From: Vombatus ursinus
Lineage: Eukaryota; Chordata; Mammalia; Diprotodontia; Vombatidae
DNA: 64,000 nt
Assembly: GCF_900497805.2 (NCBI RefSeq)
Contig: NW_020954585.1
Coordinates: 40,431,527-40,495,526 of the forward strand
Direction: 5' to 3'
Made by a program: the position numbers and the translations under genes. A model generated the notes under the pieces. It did no database searches and was not told the origin of the DNA. It was given only the letters and a program-made list of their open reading frames with translations. This document shows positions 55,737 to 64,000 of this stretch, piece by piece. The stretch's first letter is position 1; each line of letters starts with the position of its first letter.

Positions 55737-55995
55737 AATAAGCATTTCTATAGCACCTACTATGTGTGAGGCATTGTGCTAAACACTTTCTATAAATATC
55801 TCTGATCCTCACAATTACCCTGGGAGGTAAATGCTATTATTATCCGTATTTTATAGTTGAGGAAACTGAGGCAGACAGAAAAGCAAGGTGATTTGTCCAG
55901 AGTCACACAGCTAATTATGTGTCAGGCTAGACTTGAACTCAGGTCTTCCTGACTCCAGGCCAGTGCTCCATCCACCCTGGCACCTAGCTGCCTTC
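55737..55995 (-). repeat. MIR-type SINE, inverted
   Basis: tagcacctactatgtgtgag, attttatagttgaggaaact, gaggcagacagaaaagcaag, gtcacacagctaattatgtg, ccaccctggcacctagctgc. Confidence 0.88.
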
Positions 55996-56008
55996 TTGGG
56001 CTTAATAG

Positions 56009-56418
56009 GATGTATGTTTGTATGTATGTTATGCATACTTCTCTCTGTCTGTGTGCATGTAAAGGGCTTGCAGAGCATGTGTATAAAAGTTTTTTGTGGT
56101 GTATATATGCATGTGTATGTGTGTAAAGAGGATATATACCTGTAAAGGATGTATATAGCATGTATGCAAGAGTTTTTACAGTGTATGTGTGGCATGCATA
56201 CATGTATAAAAGGTGTGGGAGACACACGTGCAAAAGCAGTTTGTGTGGTATATATATGGTGTATGTGTATAAAGGGTGTGTGTAATATATGTGCAAGGGT
56301 TTTTGCAGTTTATATGTATGTGTATGTGGGTCATGTGTAATAAATTTGTGTGGCATATGTTTGCATGTGTAAAGGGAGTGTATGACATGTGTAGAAGGAT
56401 TTTTGTGGTATAAATGTA

Positions 56419-56454
<36 letters not shown>

Positions 56455-56500
56455 GTGGGTGTAGCATGCATGTAAAGTTTTTATGGTGTGTATGTGTATA
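56009..56500 (+). repeat. Degenerate minisatellite, about 60-bp units, TG-rich
   Basis: About seven loose copies of a unit: taaagg-gtgt / a-gcatgtgtgcaaga / gtttttgtggtgtatat / gtatgtgtatgtg. Anchors: gttttttgtggtgtatatat (56088), gagtttttacagtgtatgtg (56170), ggtttttgcagtttatatgt (56297), gatttttgtggtataaatgt (56398) and gtttttatggtgtgtatgtg (56477). A perfect TG run (56423-56451) sits in one unit. A 207-codon minus frame runs through it because the unit lacks stops in that frame. Confidence 0.85.
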
Positions 56501-57007
56501 CCAGAGCAGGGAAGACAGGAGGAGAATCACAATAAACAATTTCATCCCTTGACATTTTAGTGAGCTGTTATGGTTATATTAAGTAGAAAAGGGGAACACA
56601 GCCTCGTGTTTATGCTTGATCAATTTAGCATATGTGAAAAAGTTAATTCAAAGCACAGATATTTTTACATGTGTCAGCAGAATCACTACAGAGCTATTCT
56701 GGGTATATGTCCTTATCAACTAGTCATCCAGAATGCTGTGATCAGTCTTGCTGCCATGTGTTTAGAAGGAACTAGGGACGTTTTGTTTGGGAAAGAGAAG
56801 ACTTAGGGAGGGATGTGGCCATGACTACCATCATATGAAAGGGCTGTCACACGGAACAGGTTGACATTTGTTCAGTTTGTCCTTTTAGGCCAGAACTAGG
56901 CACAATACAATGGTGGAATTTGCAAAGAGGCAATTTTTAGCTCACTGATGAAAAAGAATGATGCCTAAGTGGAATGGGCTGCATTGGGAGTCAAGTCACA
57001 TCAGTGA
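56501..57007. other. Unassigned spacer
   Basis: A 78-codon plus frame (56570-56806) has no motif; no repeats recognised. Confidence 0.4.
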
Positions 57008-57480
57008 GTATTAAGTATCTACTATGTGCCAGGCACTGTGCCAAATACTAGAGATACAAAAAGAAAGGCAAAAGACAGTCTCTGACCTCCAGGAACTTAT
57101 AGTCTGATGGGGGGGATTTACATGCCAACAATTATTCATAAACAAGATATATTTACATAAATATATAGGTCTATGTATTTATCTCTATCTCTATATCTCT
57201 ATCAACCTATCATTTATATATCTTTATCTCTATCTCTACCTATAGGATAAATTGGAGATAATCCCCAGAGAGAAGGCATAAGGATTAAGGGGCACCAGAA
57301 AATGCATCTTGTAGAAGATGGGATTTTATCTGAGACTCAAAGAAAGCTAGGCCTAGAGGAGGAGGAAATAGTGGATTTCCCTTTATATGAGGTCTTTAGG
57401 CAAAGACTGGAAGAATACTTGGGTATACTGGAAAGGGGACTCTTTCAAATTAGATGAGGTCTCTTCCAGCTCTGAAACTC
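57008..57480 (-). repeat. L2-type LINE 3' part, antisense, with (TCTA)n-type repeat
   Basis: agtatctactatgtgccagg, aggcaaaagacagtctctga, ggaacttatagtctgatggg, then a TATCTC/TATA repeat (57155-57245), then ggataaattggagataatcc and cttgtagaagatgggatttt. Confidence 0.82.
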
Positions 57481-57659
57481 TTTAGTGCTATGAAATAGTT
57501 GTATAAATATCAAAGTTTCTGCTGGAGGTAGGAAAATCTGTTAGAAGGTCAAGCAAATAAGAGGAGGGAAAAGTAGTCATTCTTTAGAGAAAAAATGCAA
57601 GGTTCTTATTCTGAGACATCTCCTTTCTACTAACCAGCCCAAAGACCCTGCAGAATCAC
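57481..57659. other. Unassigned spacer
   Basis: Nothing recognised. Confidence 0.4.
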
Positions 57660-58105
57660 TTTATTTTTTATTTTAAAAAGTCCTAAAATAATTTTATTGG
57701 TATCTCTTATTTTTTACATTGCTCACATTTCCCAGTGTATCCCTCCTTCTCTACCCCTTCCCAGAGAAGCATCCCTTATAATAAAGAATAAAAAGCAAAG
57801 AAGAAAAAAAAAACAGTTCAGCAAAACTAATGTACATATTAAAAAAATTTAACATTATATACACTGTTCCATACCCATAGACCCCCACCTCTGCAAAAAA
57901 GCAGAGTGAGGCACCTTCTACCTCTTCTTTGAGGCCAAGCTTGGTCTTATGATTTTACAGCATTCAGTTTCAATTTTTTTTTGCTGCTTCTTCATTTATA
58001 TTATTGTAGTCAATTGTGCATTTTGTTTTCCTGGATCCACTCACTTCACTTTGCATCATCTCATGTAAGTCATCTCTTGGTTCTCTGTATTCAACATATT
58101 CTGCC
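57660..58105 (-). mobile_element. 5'-truncated L1, second 3'-end type
   Basis: gctcacatttcccagtgtat, cagttcagcaaaactaatgt, actgttccatacccatagac, cttctttgaggccaagcttg, cctggatccactcacttcac. Its 3' UTR differs from that of the L1s at 1608, 41649 and 53712, and matches 59290. Confidence 0.75.
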
Positions 58106-58374
58106 CATCCACTTTAAACCTTTCATTTTTCTGCCCCTTAGAGTCCTGACTTCTTTTAGCCTAAGCTCATGTACCAACTCCCATTGGAAGTCTTTTTAAA
58201 TTCCCCTATTTTTTAGTGCTTGCTCACTCCATTCTGCTCACAATTGAGTGTATGTAGTTTTCTGCTTAGATAGAATAAGTGAGGTAGGCTAGACCTGGAG
58301 TCTGGAAGACTTGATTTCATAGGGTACAGCAAATTCCTCTACCCACCAGCTTGGCAATCCATCTTTAACTAATA
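58106..58374. other. Possible L2 scrap and unassigned DNA
   Basis: 58110-58250 is C/T-rich with L2-like wording (tcatgtaccaactcccattg); the rest is unclear. Confidence 0.35.
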
Positions 58375-58654
58375 GGCTTTGACCCTTCCCTGAGACACTG
58401 AGAAGTTAAGTGATTTGTCCATGATCAAACAGCTAGAATGCGTCAGAGTTAACACTTGAATTCAGCTCTTTCTGAATCCAAGAGTTAAAGTGCCTCAAAC
58501 ACTTATTACCTGTGTGACCCTGGCTGGGGTTACTTAATAGCACTCAACCTCAGATTTCTCATCTGTAAAAAGAGGATAATAATAGTGACTCATAGAGTTA
58601 TGAGGAGCAAGAGCTTTGAAAATCTTAAAACACTTAAAAAAATAAGTGGTAGAT

Positions 58655-58655
<1 letters not shown>
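58375..58655. repeat. MIR fragments, inverted then sense
   Basis: 58375-58480 minus (agaagttaagtgatttgtcc, atcaaacagctagaatg) and 58485-58655 plus (cttattacctgtgtgaccct, tttctcatctgtaaaaagag). Confidence 0.7.
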
Positions 58656-58698
<43 letters not shown>

Positions 58699-58716
58699 AA
58701 TGATGAAAATGATGAT
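58656..58716 (+). repeat. (GAT)n microsatellite
   Basis: About 14 GAT units, then AAT and AAA variants, grown from the tail of the preceding MIR. On the minus strand it yields a polyserine frame. Confidence 0.95.
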
Positions 58717-58734
58717 GACATTTTCCCTAGGTAG

Positions 58735-58855
58735 AATAGAAACTCTTCAAAGAGACAGTTTGTGTTTTTAATTTTGTTTTCACACTCCCTAGTGCCTAGC
58801 ATAATGCCCTGAACATTAATAAATGCTTAGAAAATACTTGTTGACTTGCAAGCAT
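58735..58855 (+). repeat. L2/MIR 3' tail
   Basis: cactccctagtgcctagcat, cattaataaatgcttagaaa. Confidence 0.7.
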
Positions 58856-59030
58856 TGGAAGAAAGCTTGGAGTAGGGATATGTTTGAATATAGTAATGCA
58901 ACTCTTAAAATAATTTGAAATAATGAAGGGCCTGCATTCCAAAAGAGTCTAAAGAAGAGAAAGAAGGGAATAGAAAGAAAGCATAGAAGAGGAAAGAATG
59001 GAGAAGTAGGTATGTGGAAAGTAGTGAAGG

Positions 59031-59215
59031 AGGGTGAGAGGAGAGAAAGATCTGGAAAGAGAGCTGGAGAGAGAAGAGGAGGAAGAAAAGGAGGAAGAGG
59101 AAGAGAAGAAGAAGAGAAGAAGAAAAAGGAGAAGAAGAGATGAGAAGGAAGAAGAGAAGGAGGAGGAGGAAAGGAGAGAAAAGGAAAGGAGAGGAAGAAA
59201 GGGAGGAACTGATAA
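59031..59215 (+). repeat. Polypurine GGA/GAA tract
   Basis: About 185 bp almost purely A and G (gaagaggaggaagaaaagga and similar); 58920-59030 is also purine-rich. The 86-codon plus frame is a Glu/Arg/Lys artefact and the minus frame a Ser/Leu/Phe artefact. Confidence 0.95.
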
Positions 59216-59289
59216 GAAAAGAATTCTAGATGGCAAAGCAGGTAAAAAGGTACGCTTCAGGTCTGGAAGTTTCCATGAGGTTTATTTTC

Positions 59290-59585
59290 TTTAAAAACTT
59301 TTTATTTGATAACTTTTGTTTTTATATTATCTACATTTCTCAATGTATCCCTCCTCGCCCCCCCTCCATGAGACCCGTCCTTTATAGCAAAGGGTAAAAA
59401 TAGAGTTAAAAAATAGTTCAGCAAAATGACATTAATGCAGTGTTCCACACCCATAGTCTCGCATCTCTGCAAAGAAGAAAGGGTCATTCTCATATCTCTT
59501 TTTTGGGGTCAAGTTAGTTATTATAATTTCACAGAATTTAATTTTGATTCTTTTGTTGTTATTCTGGTCTGGCTGGTCTCCTTCA
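59290..59585 (-). mobile_element. 5'-truncated L1, second 3'-end type
   Basis: ctacatttctcaatgtatcc, agttcagcaaaatgacatta, gtgttccacacccatagtct, tctgcaaagaagaaagggtc. Parallel to the copy at 57660. Confidence 0.75.
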
Positions 59586-60289
59586 GATCACTTAACTTAG
59601 AGCACTGGAGGATCCCTACCCTGGATCCAGCTGCAGGGGGACAAGCTCTCCCTGCCAAGCCTTAAGATTTTGGCTTGAAGGAGACAGCTGTCATTAAACT
59701 ACTTAGTTTTCCAGCAGTAGGTGGCCACATAGTCATGTCACCCTTTCCTCTTGGGTTCCTTCAATTAAACTTGAAAACAGCTGGATAATTTCTTTACTCT
59801 TTTCCGGAAGCAAATGAGGACAGGGATAGAAACTCCCATTTAATAGAAGGCAACCTCCTACCCTGGAACCTTTGGAAACTAGCTACTGCATCAACACAGT
59901 GGCAAATGTTCAATCTTTCTTCCCCATGGTGTCTTACCATCCTTTGACAGTCACACCATCACACATAGTTGTGTTTGATTAAAAGCTATCATGCCGTATC
60001 AAAGCAGGAAATAAAAATGAAGCAAGGTTTCTGTGAGGAAGGAAACACCATGTATTAAGTGCTGCTCATCTGCGGAGAGATATACAACCAGCTATCAGCC
60101 TTATCCTGTTAGGATTTTGTCTTCCTATTTGTTATTGAAGCACTCAGAGATCCAGGCACTCTGGGTCAACCTGGCTCTATTGGGATGTGAATGAATGATA
60201 GTCTCAACTTGTAGGGCTTCAAAACCACATTCAGACAGTTTTGGGAGGAAATTGTGATGCCAAGTCCACTTGTAACAGCTAAGGCCTTA
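59586..60289. other. Unassigned block
   Basis: No recognised repeat or gene. Confidence 0.4.
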
Positions 60290-60430
60290 ATACAGTGGCA
60301 AAAGACCTGGATTTGCAGTTAGAGGACCTGTATTCTAATTTCAGTTCCACCACTTGCTACCTTAGTGACCTTGGATGTCACTTCATTTTTCTGGGTATCA
60401 GTTTCCTCATCTGGAAAATTAAAGGGGTGG
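60290..60430 (+). repeat. MIR-type SINE
   Basis: agtggcaaaagacctggatt, gttagaggacctgtattcta, gtatcagtttcctcatctgg. Confidence 0.8.
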
Positions 60431-60599
60431 ACAGGTTGATTTGCATCTGCTGAGATAGCAATAATAATAATGCTTCAAAAAGACAAAAGAAAATTGCAAC
60501 TTTGCTGCTTCTTTCTCTTCTCCTCCCTCTTTTCTGGGCTTAACAAAAGAGCTTTGTGGATAGTGGTAGAAATAGTCCAAACTAAATCTTCTTGCAAAC
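60431..60599. other. Short unassigned spacer
   Basis: An AAT run at 60461-60472; otherwise nothing. Confidence 0.4.
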
Positions 60600-60775
60600 A
60601 CCATCCTGGTATAGTGGAGAGAATATTGAGCTTTGAATCAAGAGGACCTAGGCTTGAATCCCACCTCAGGCACTTACTGTCTGTGAGTACAGGTGAGTCT
60701 TTTTGTAAAAATGAGGTGGTTGAAATTCGATGACCTTTCCAGGTCTGAATCTATGATCCTATGATCCCATTAAAG
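60600..60775 (+). repeat. MIR-type SINE
   Basis: accatcctggtatagtggag, gaggacctaggcttgaatcc, gacctttccaggtctgaatc, tatgatcctatgatcccatt. Confidence 0.82.
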
Positions 60776-61004
60776 GGTTGTGGCCTTACATAGGGACAAG
60801 GGGTGAGGAATGAAGAGTGAGAGAGCTGAGGTGGGGGCTGGGGGGCATTGATTTTTTGATTCTGATATCCAGATCCTCCACACTCTCACCAGCTAAACAA
60901 TAGAGGGATGGGAAAGAAAATTAGCCTGGCTGTCCCTTTCAAATTCTCCTTCCTGCAGGAAAGGGAAGCTAATCTCATCCATCTTGCTTTAAGTGGAGAG
61001 AAAG
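60776..61004. other. Unassigned spacer
   Basis: G-rich around 60800-60850; nothing recognised. Confidence 0.4.
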
Positions 61005-61385
61005 GAAAGAGGGATGGATTTGGAATCAGGGTACCTGGGTTCAGAATCCTGGCTACCTGTGTGAACCTGGACAAGGTCACTTGCTTACTTAGAAGGAAGC
61101 AAGAGACTTGTTACTTGGACAAATCATTTCTTTGTGCATCTGGCTCCTTTTCTGTAAAATGACAAAATCGGGCTAGGTGGTGATTTCATAAAATGAGGAT
61201 CGTCTTGAATGAGTGTCCCAATACTAGATTCTATGATCTTAGGCCAACGGCAGTGTGACCTAGGGAACAGTGGGCTGGTCTTGGATTCAGGAAAACCTGG
61301 GTTTAAATTCCAATTTTGACACATTCTGGCTGTTTGATCATAGATAAGTTGTTTAACCTCTTTGGACCCCAGGCAAGTCTCAAAG
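61005..61385 (+). repeat. Two MIR-type SINEs in tandem
   Basis: 61005-61235: gatttggaatcagggtacct, gtgtgaacctggacaaggtc, ctggctccttttctgtaaaa. 61240-61385: cagtgtgacctagggaacag, cttggattcaggaaaacctg and gtttaaattccaattttgac. Confidence 0.78.
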
Positions 61386-61924
61386 ACATTCAGTAATAGA
61401 TGGGGTGCTGAGCTACATGGGTAGAGGGACTCACCACACCCTTGAAATCACGGGCCTGGGCTGAAACAACAACAAAAAGCCAGTGAAGTCCCATGAACTA
61501 GTGAACTGGTTAATTTTTATTGCTTTCATAGCAAGACAGAGCTGCTGTTAAATCTGAGAGATTCATTAGTCTTTGTCAGAACAGTTTTATTTGGATGCCT
61601 ATTACTGCCTTTTTAACTTCTCAGATACCGATGCTGTTTTATGGCTAATTGGTACATTAATTCATTCGACCTTGATGACTTGTATTTAATTCCAGCCAGG
61701 GCCCACCCAGTGAGCCACCCACCAAGAGGGACCCTGGTTAAAATTTCCACAGGAAATACTCCCATCATCCATCAAGATGTTTCATTATCAGCTGGTAATA
61801 GGGACCACACTGATTTGCTTTGGGAATCTGCATGGAAGAGCTTTCTAACCTTTTCAATGGACAAGCACTAACTATAAATATGTACTTATTGCGTACAAAA
61901 TATCTGTATTATTAATAGAGACTA
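61386..61924. other. Unassigned spacer
   Basis: An AAC run at 61465-61475; no recognised repeats. Confidence 0.4.
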
Positions 61925-62412
61925 TAGAGGGAGCACTGTGGTATAGAGGACAGAGAGCTAGATTTGAGGTCAGCAAATCCTGGGTTCAAATGCTACATAT
62001 GTATTGTGTGTGTATCTATGTGTGCATGTACTGGTGTGACTGTGGGTTCCCCAGGCAAAATCTTACAAATGAGTTACAAAAAGTTATAATGAATTGCCTA
62101 TCTGCATAGGTAGAAAGATTTTCTGTGCTGAGAATTTCTCAGACCAGGGATCTTCATTTATATATGTATCATGTCTGGTGAAATTTATGGAGACCACTTT
62201 TCAGAACAATGTTTGTTGCCTACATTGATAATGGAAGAAAATGCCCGATTTTAATTAGAGATTAGTAAAAATAAAGCTATAATTTCTTCCCTTGTCTAGG
62301 TTCATAGACCCCCTCAAATGTATCAGGTTGTGAACTCCAGTATCTTTGCCAAGAAAACCCCAGATGGGTCATGAAGAGTTGGATGCAACTGAGAAATGAC
62401 TGAACAGCAGGA
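61925..62412 (+). mobile_element. tRNA-type SINE with RTE-like tail, split by other DNA
   Basis: The head at 61925-62000 (gagggagcactgtggtatag, aggtcagcaaatcctgggtt) is followed by TG-rich and diverged SINE sequence. The tail resumes at 62336 (ccagtatctttgccaagaaa, agagttggatgcaactgaga, aatgactgaacagca). Confidence 0.7.
62142..62330 (-). mobile_element. Non-autonomous hAT-type element inside the SINE
   Basis: cagggatcttcatttat at the left and aggttgtgaactcc at the right form a worn CAGGGNTTCTTAA-type inverted pair. The interior tggtgaaatttatggagacc, cagaacaatgttt and gttcatagaccccctcaaat matches a common internally deleted mammalian hAT element in reverse. Confidence 0.6.
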
Positions 62413-62434
62413 ACAAGCTTTTCTTTTTCTTTTT

Positions 62435-62575
62435 GGCTAGGCAATGGGGTTAGGTGACTTGCCCAGGGTCACATAGCTAGTAAGTGTTATGTGCCTGGAT
62501 TTGAGGCTGGATTTAAACTCAGGTCCTCCTGACTCCAGGGCCAGTGCTCTATCCACTATGCCACCTAGCTGCCCC
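62435..62575 (-). mobile_element. Marsupial tRNA-type SINE, inverted
   Basis: ggcaatggggttaggtgact, cacatagctagtaagtgtta, actcaggtcctcctgactcc, tgccacctagctgccccc. Well preserved. Confidence 0.92.
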
Positions 62576-63049
62576 CAATAACATTTCTAGCTTTATTTTA
62601 AAAAAAATACTATTTATTTATTTAATTTATTTAGAAAACAAAACAAAACAAAAAACAATACTTTCATTTGTTTGATTTTCAACTTGGACTCTAAGGAAAA
62701 ACCCTAGAAAATAACTATCTTCTTGTTTTGTGAATCATAAGTGAACCACAGTCTTGTAGTATTGGTAGTCATTGTTGATCTGGCTCTGAACCGCACATGC
62801 TGCCCAGATCTCCTATTCTAAAGTGGCAAGCAAGCCTTAGCTCTTTAAGCAGATTCTAAGGATGCTTCCTGAGAGAAAAATTCAACCTCCTCCTCTTTCT
62901 CCTCCTCTTCTTCCTTTCCTTTTCTTTCTCCTTTTTTGGTGATCTTCTTCTGGAAGATCACTTGGTGGAATTCACATCATATTCCATTTTCCCTCACCAG
63001 AATGATAGCCTCTTTGACACTAAGATAAGAGTATCATGGAAAAACGTCT
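62576..63049. other. A-rich run, CT-rich run and unassigned spacer
   Basis: AAAC repeats at 62636-62660 and a CCT/TTC pyrimidine tract at 62885-62940. No gene signal. Confidence 0.5.
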
Positions 63050-63220
63050 CAATGGGGAGTCGTGAGATTTGGCTGCTGATTCTGACCCTGCCCCATCCAG
63101 CTGTGTGGCCTTGTGCAAATATCTTATCCTCTCTGGGCTTCAGTTTCTTCTACTGTGAAATGAGCAAGGTTGAACTGGGTGATCTCTAAGGTCCCTTTCA
63201 ACAATAATATTCTACGGTCA
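63050..63220 (+). repeat. MIR-type SINE
   Basis: agctgtgtggccttgtgcaa, gggcttcagtttcttctact and taaggtccctttcaacaata. Confidence 0.8.
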
Positions 63221-63429
63221 GTGTTACTGCAGGCCTGGGTGAAAGAGACTGAAAAGATCAGTCTGAAACTTTACCTTAAGACTTTGGGGGAAAAAAAAAG
63301 AGGGAGTGAGTGATATAAAATCATCATTTCCTCTTCTTTGATATGTCAGCCTAAAGTTTTGTTTTGTTTTAGTTCAACCTTCTCCCCTTGTGTGAAATCT
63401 TAAACTTAAAATCCTAGATTCTGTTGGAG
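63221..63429. other. Short unassigned spacer
   Basis: A9 and TTTTG runs only. Confidence 0.4.
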
Positions 63430-63675
63430 TGAGTGCTGAATGTGGAGTCAGGAAGACCTGTGACCAAACCCCACCTCTGGCACTAGCAGTGTGACTGAGG
63501 ACAAATCACTTGTTCTTTCTGAACCTCAGTTTCCTCAACTGTAAAATGAGAATTATAGTGCTTGAGAACAATATTTCGCAGGGTAGTTGTGAGGCTTAAA
63601 TATGACCATGCATGAGCAAATTACTTTGCAAACTTTAAATTTCTATATAAATGTTAGCTGTTATTATTATCTATC
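63430..63675 (+). repeat. MIR-type SINE, near full length
   Basis: atgtggagtcaggaagacct, gtgtgactgaggacaaatca, ctgaacctcagtttcctcaa, cgcagggtagttgtgaggct, and the MIR tail to TATTATTAT. Confidence 0.88.
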
Positions 63676-64000
63676 AGTGGCCATGGCTAATGTTGGCTAG
63701 ACCTGACTTTTGTGACATTGCCTCTTAGGTCTGGGTCATTCAACCCTTTGTTCCTAGGCAACCAGCCCATAGTTAGATACTGTACTCCAAAATGGCCAGT
63801 TGGTTCCCATTGACCTTGTGTCTTTTTTTATTTAAATATGTATGTATGTATACACACATATGTGTTTTATTGATGATTTTTGTACTTATATCACAGTCCT
63901 TTTAACCACTCCTTCAGACCGAACATTTCATGTAACAAAGAAAAACAATTTAGGAAAAACATCTGACTCAGTGATCTCCTGTGACTGCATATATACTATT
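63676..64000 (-). repeat. Possible L1 3' end at window edge
   Basis: 63822-63965: a T run, TATG repeats (63836-63852), then cagtccttttaaccactcct and aacaaagaaaaacaatttag, reminiscent of the reversed second-type L1 3' UTR (aagaaaaaacagttcag). Weak. 63676-63821 is unassigned. Confidence 0.35.

Noticed and set aside
55922-56545. 207-codon minus frame as a host gene
   Set aside because: It follows the minisatellite and ends in reversed MIR sequence (SQEDLSSSLA); no domain, so reported only as a curiosity.
58949-59294. Glu/Arg/Lys-rich plus frame and Ser/Leu-rich minus frame
   Set aside because: Artefact of the polypurine tract.
1-64000. CRISPR arrays, bacterial promoters, ribosome binding sites, operons, origins
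   Set aside because: The window is mammalian nuclear DNA; the only direct repeats are microsatellites, a minisatellite and transposons.

Overview
The window is 64 kb of AT-rich mammalian DNA. It looks marsupial because its repeats are marsupial types: tRNA/CORE-SINEs whose heads read gcagctaggtggcgcagtgg, Mar1-type SINEs that share their 3' end with an RTE LINE, MIR relatives, an ORF2-less half-L1 (HAL1), and marsupial-type L1 3' ends. The gcagctaggtggcgc SINEs slightly favour an Australian marsupial, but from sequence alone I cannot exclude an opossum. The repeat names come from recognition, not from a database search.

I found no host gene, CpG island, RNA gene, CRISPR array or bacterial-style operon that I can support. 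The long open frames are either translations of simple repeats (PSFLPS, GRKEG and THTH runs) or fossil LINE proteins. Two stretches, 45.09-45.55 kb and 38.05-38.33 kb on the minus strand, are the only places where I suspect host-derived coding sequence (retrocopy or exon); I could not name either.

Layout: 0-8 kb holds an L2 tail, a hAT relic, MIRs, a 5'-truncated L1 with an exact 18-bp target duplication, a 57-bp L1 stub, and a nearly full-length HAL1 (4749-7616) with an exact 11-bp target duplication. 8-14 kb is MIRs, an L1 3' end and unassigned DNA. 14-18 kb has a TTCC array with a 10-N gap, an L2 containing an inverted duplication, a CA repeat and a SINE inserted into a SINE. 18-25 kb has an RTE 3' end inside an L2, MIRs and a long unassigned block. 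25.7-29.8 kb is a nested stack: a plus-strand HAL1/L1 ORF1 fragment split by LTR-like DNA, which itself holds an RTE LINE, a Mar1 SINE and a tRNA-SINE. 30-42 kb is mostly old L2/MIR sequence and quiet unassigned DNA. 42-50 kb has L2, SINEs, a 530-bp polypyrimidine block with higher-order structure, and a second, different RTE-like reverse transcriptase relic. 50-64 kb has an almost perfect 78-bp palindrome (51571-51648), hAT elements inserted into SINEs, two truncated L1s of a second 3'-end type, a degenerate minisatellite of about 60-bp units (56.0-56.5 kb) and polypurine tracts.

Nothing here looks like a working multi-gene system. The most interesting items are the 78-bp palindrome (MITE or small-RNA hairpin), the intact-ended HAL1 with a long upstream open frame, the minisatellite with an open frame through it, and the two independent RTE lineages with a SINE sharing one of their 3' ends.
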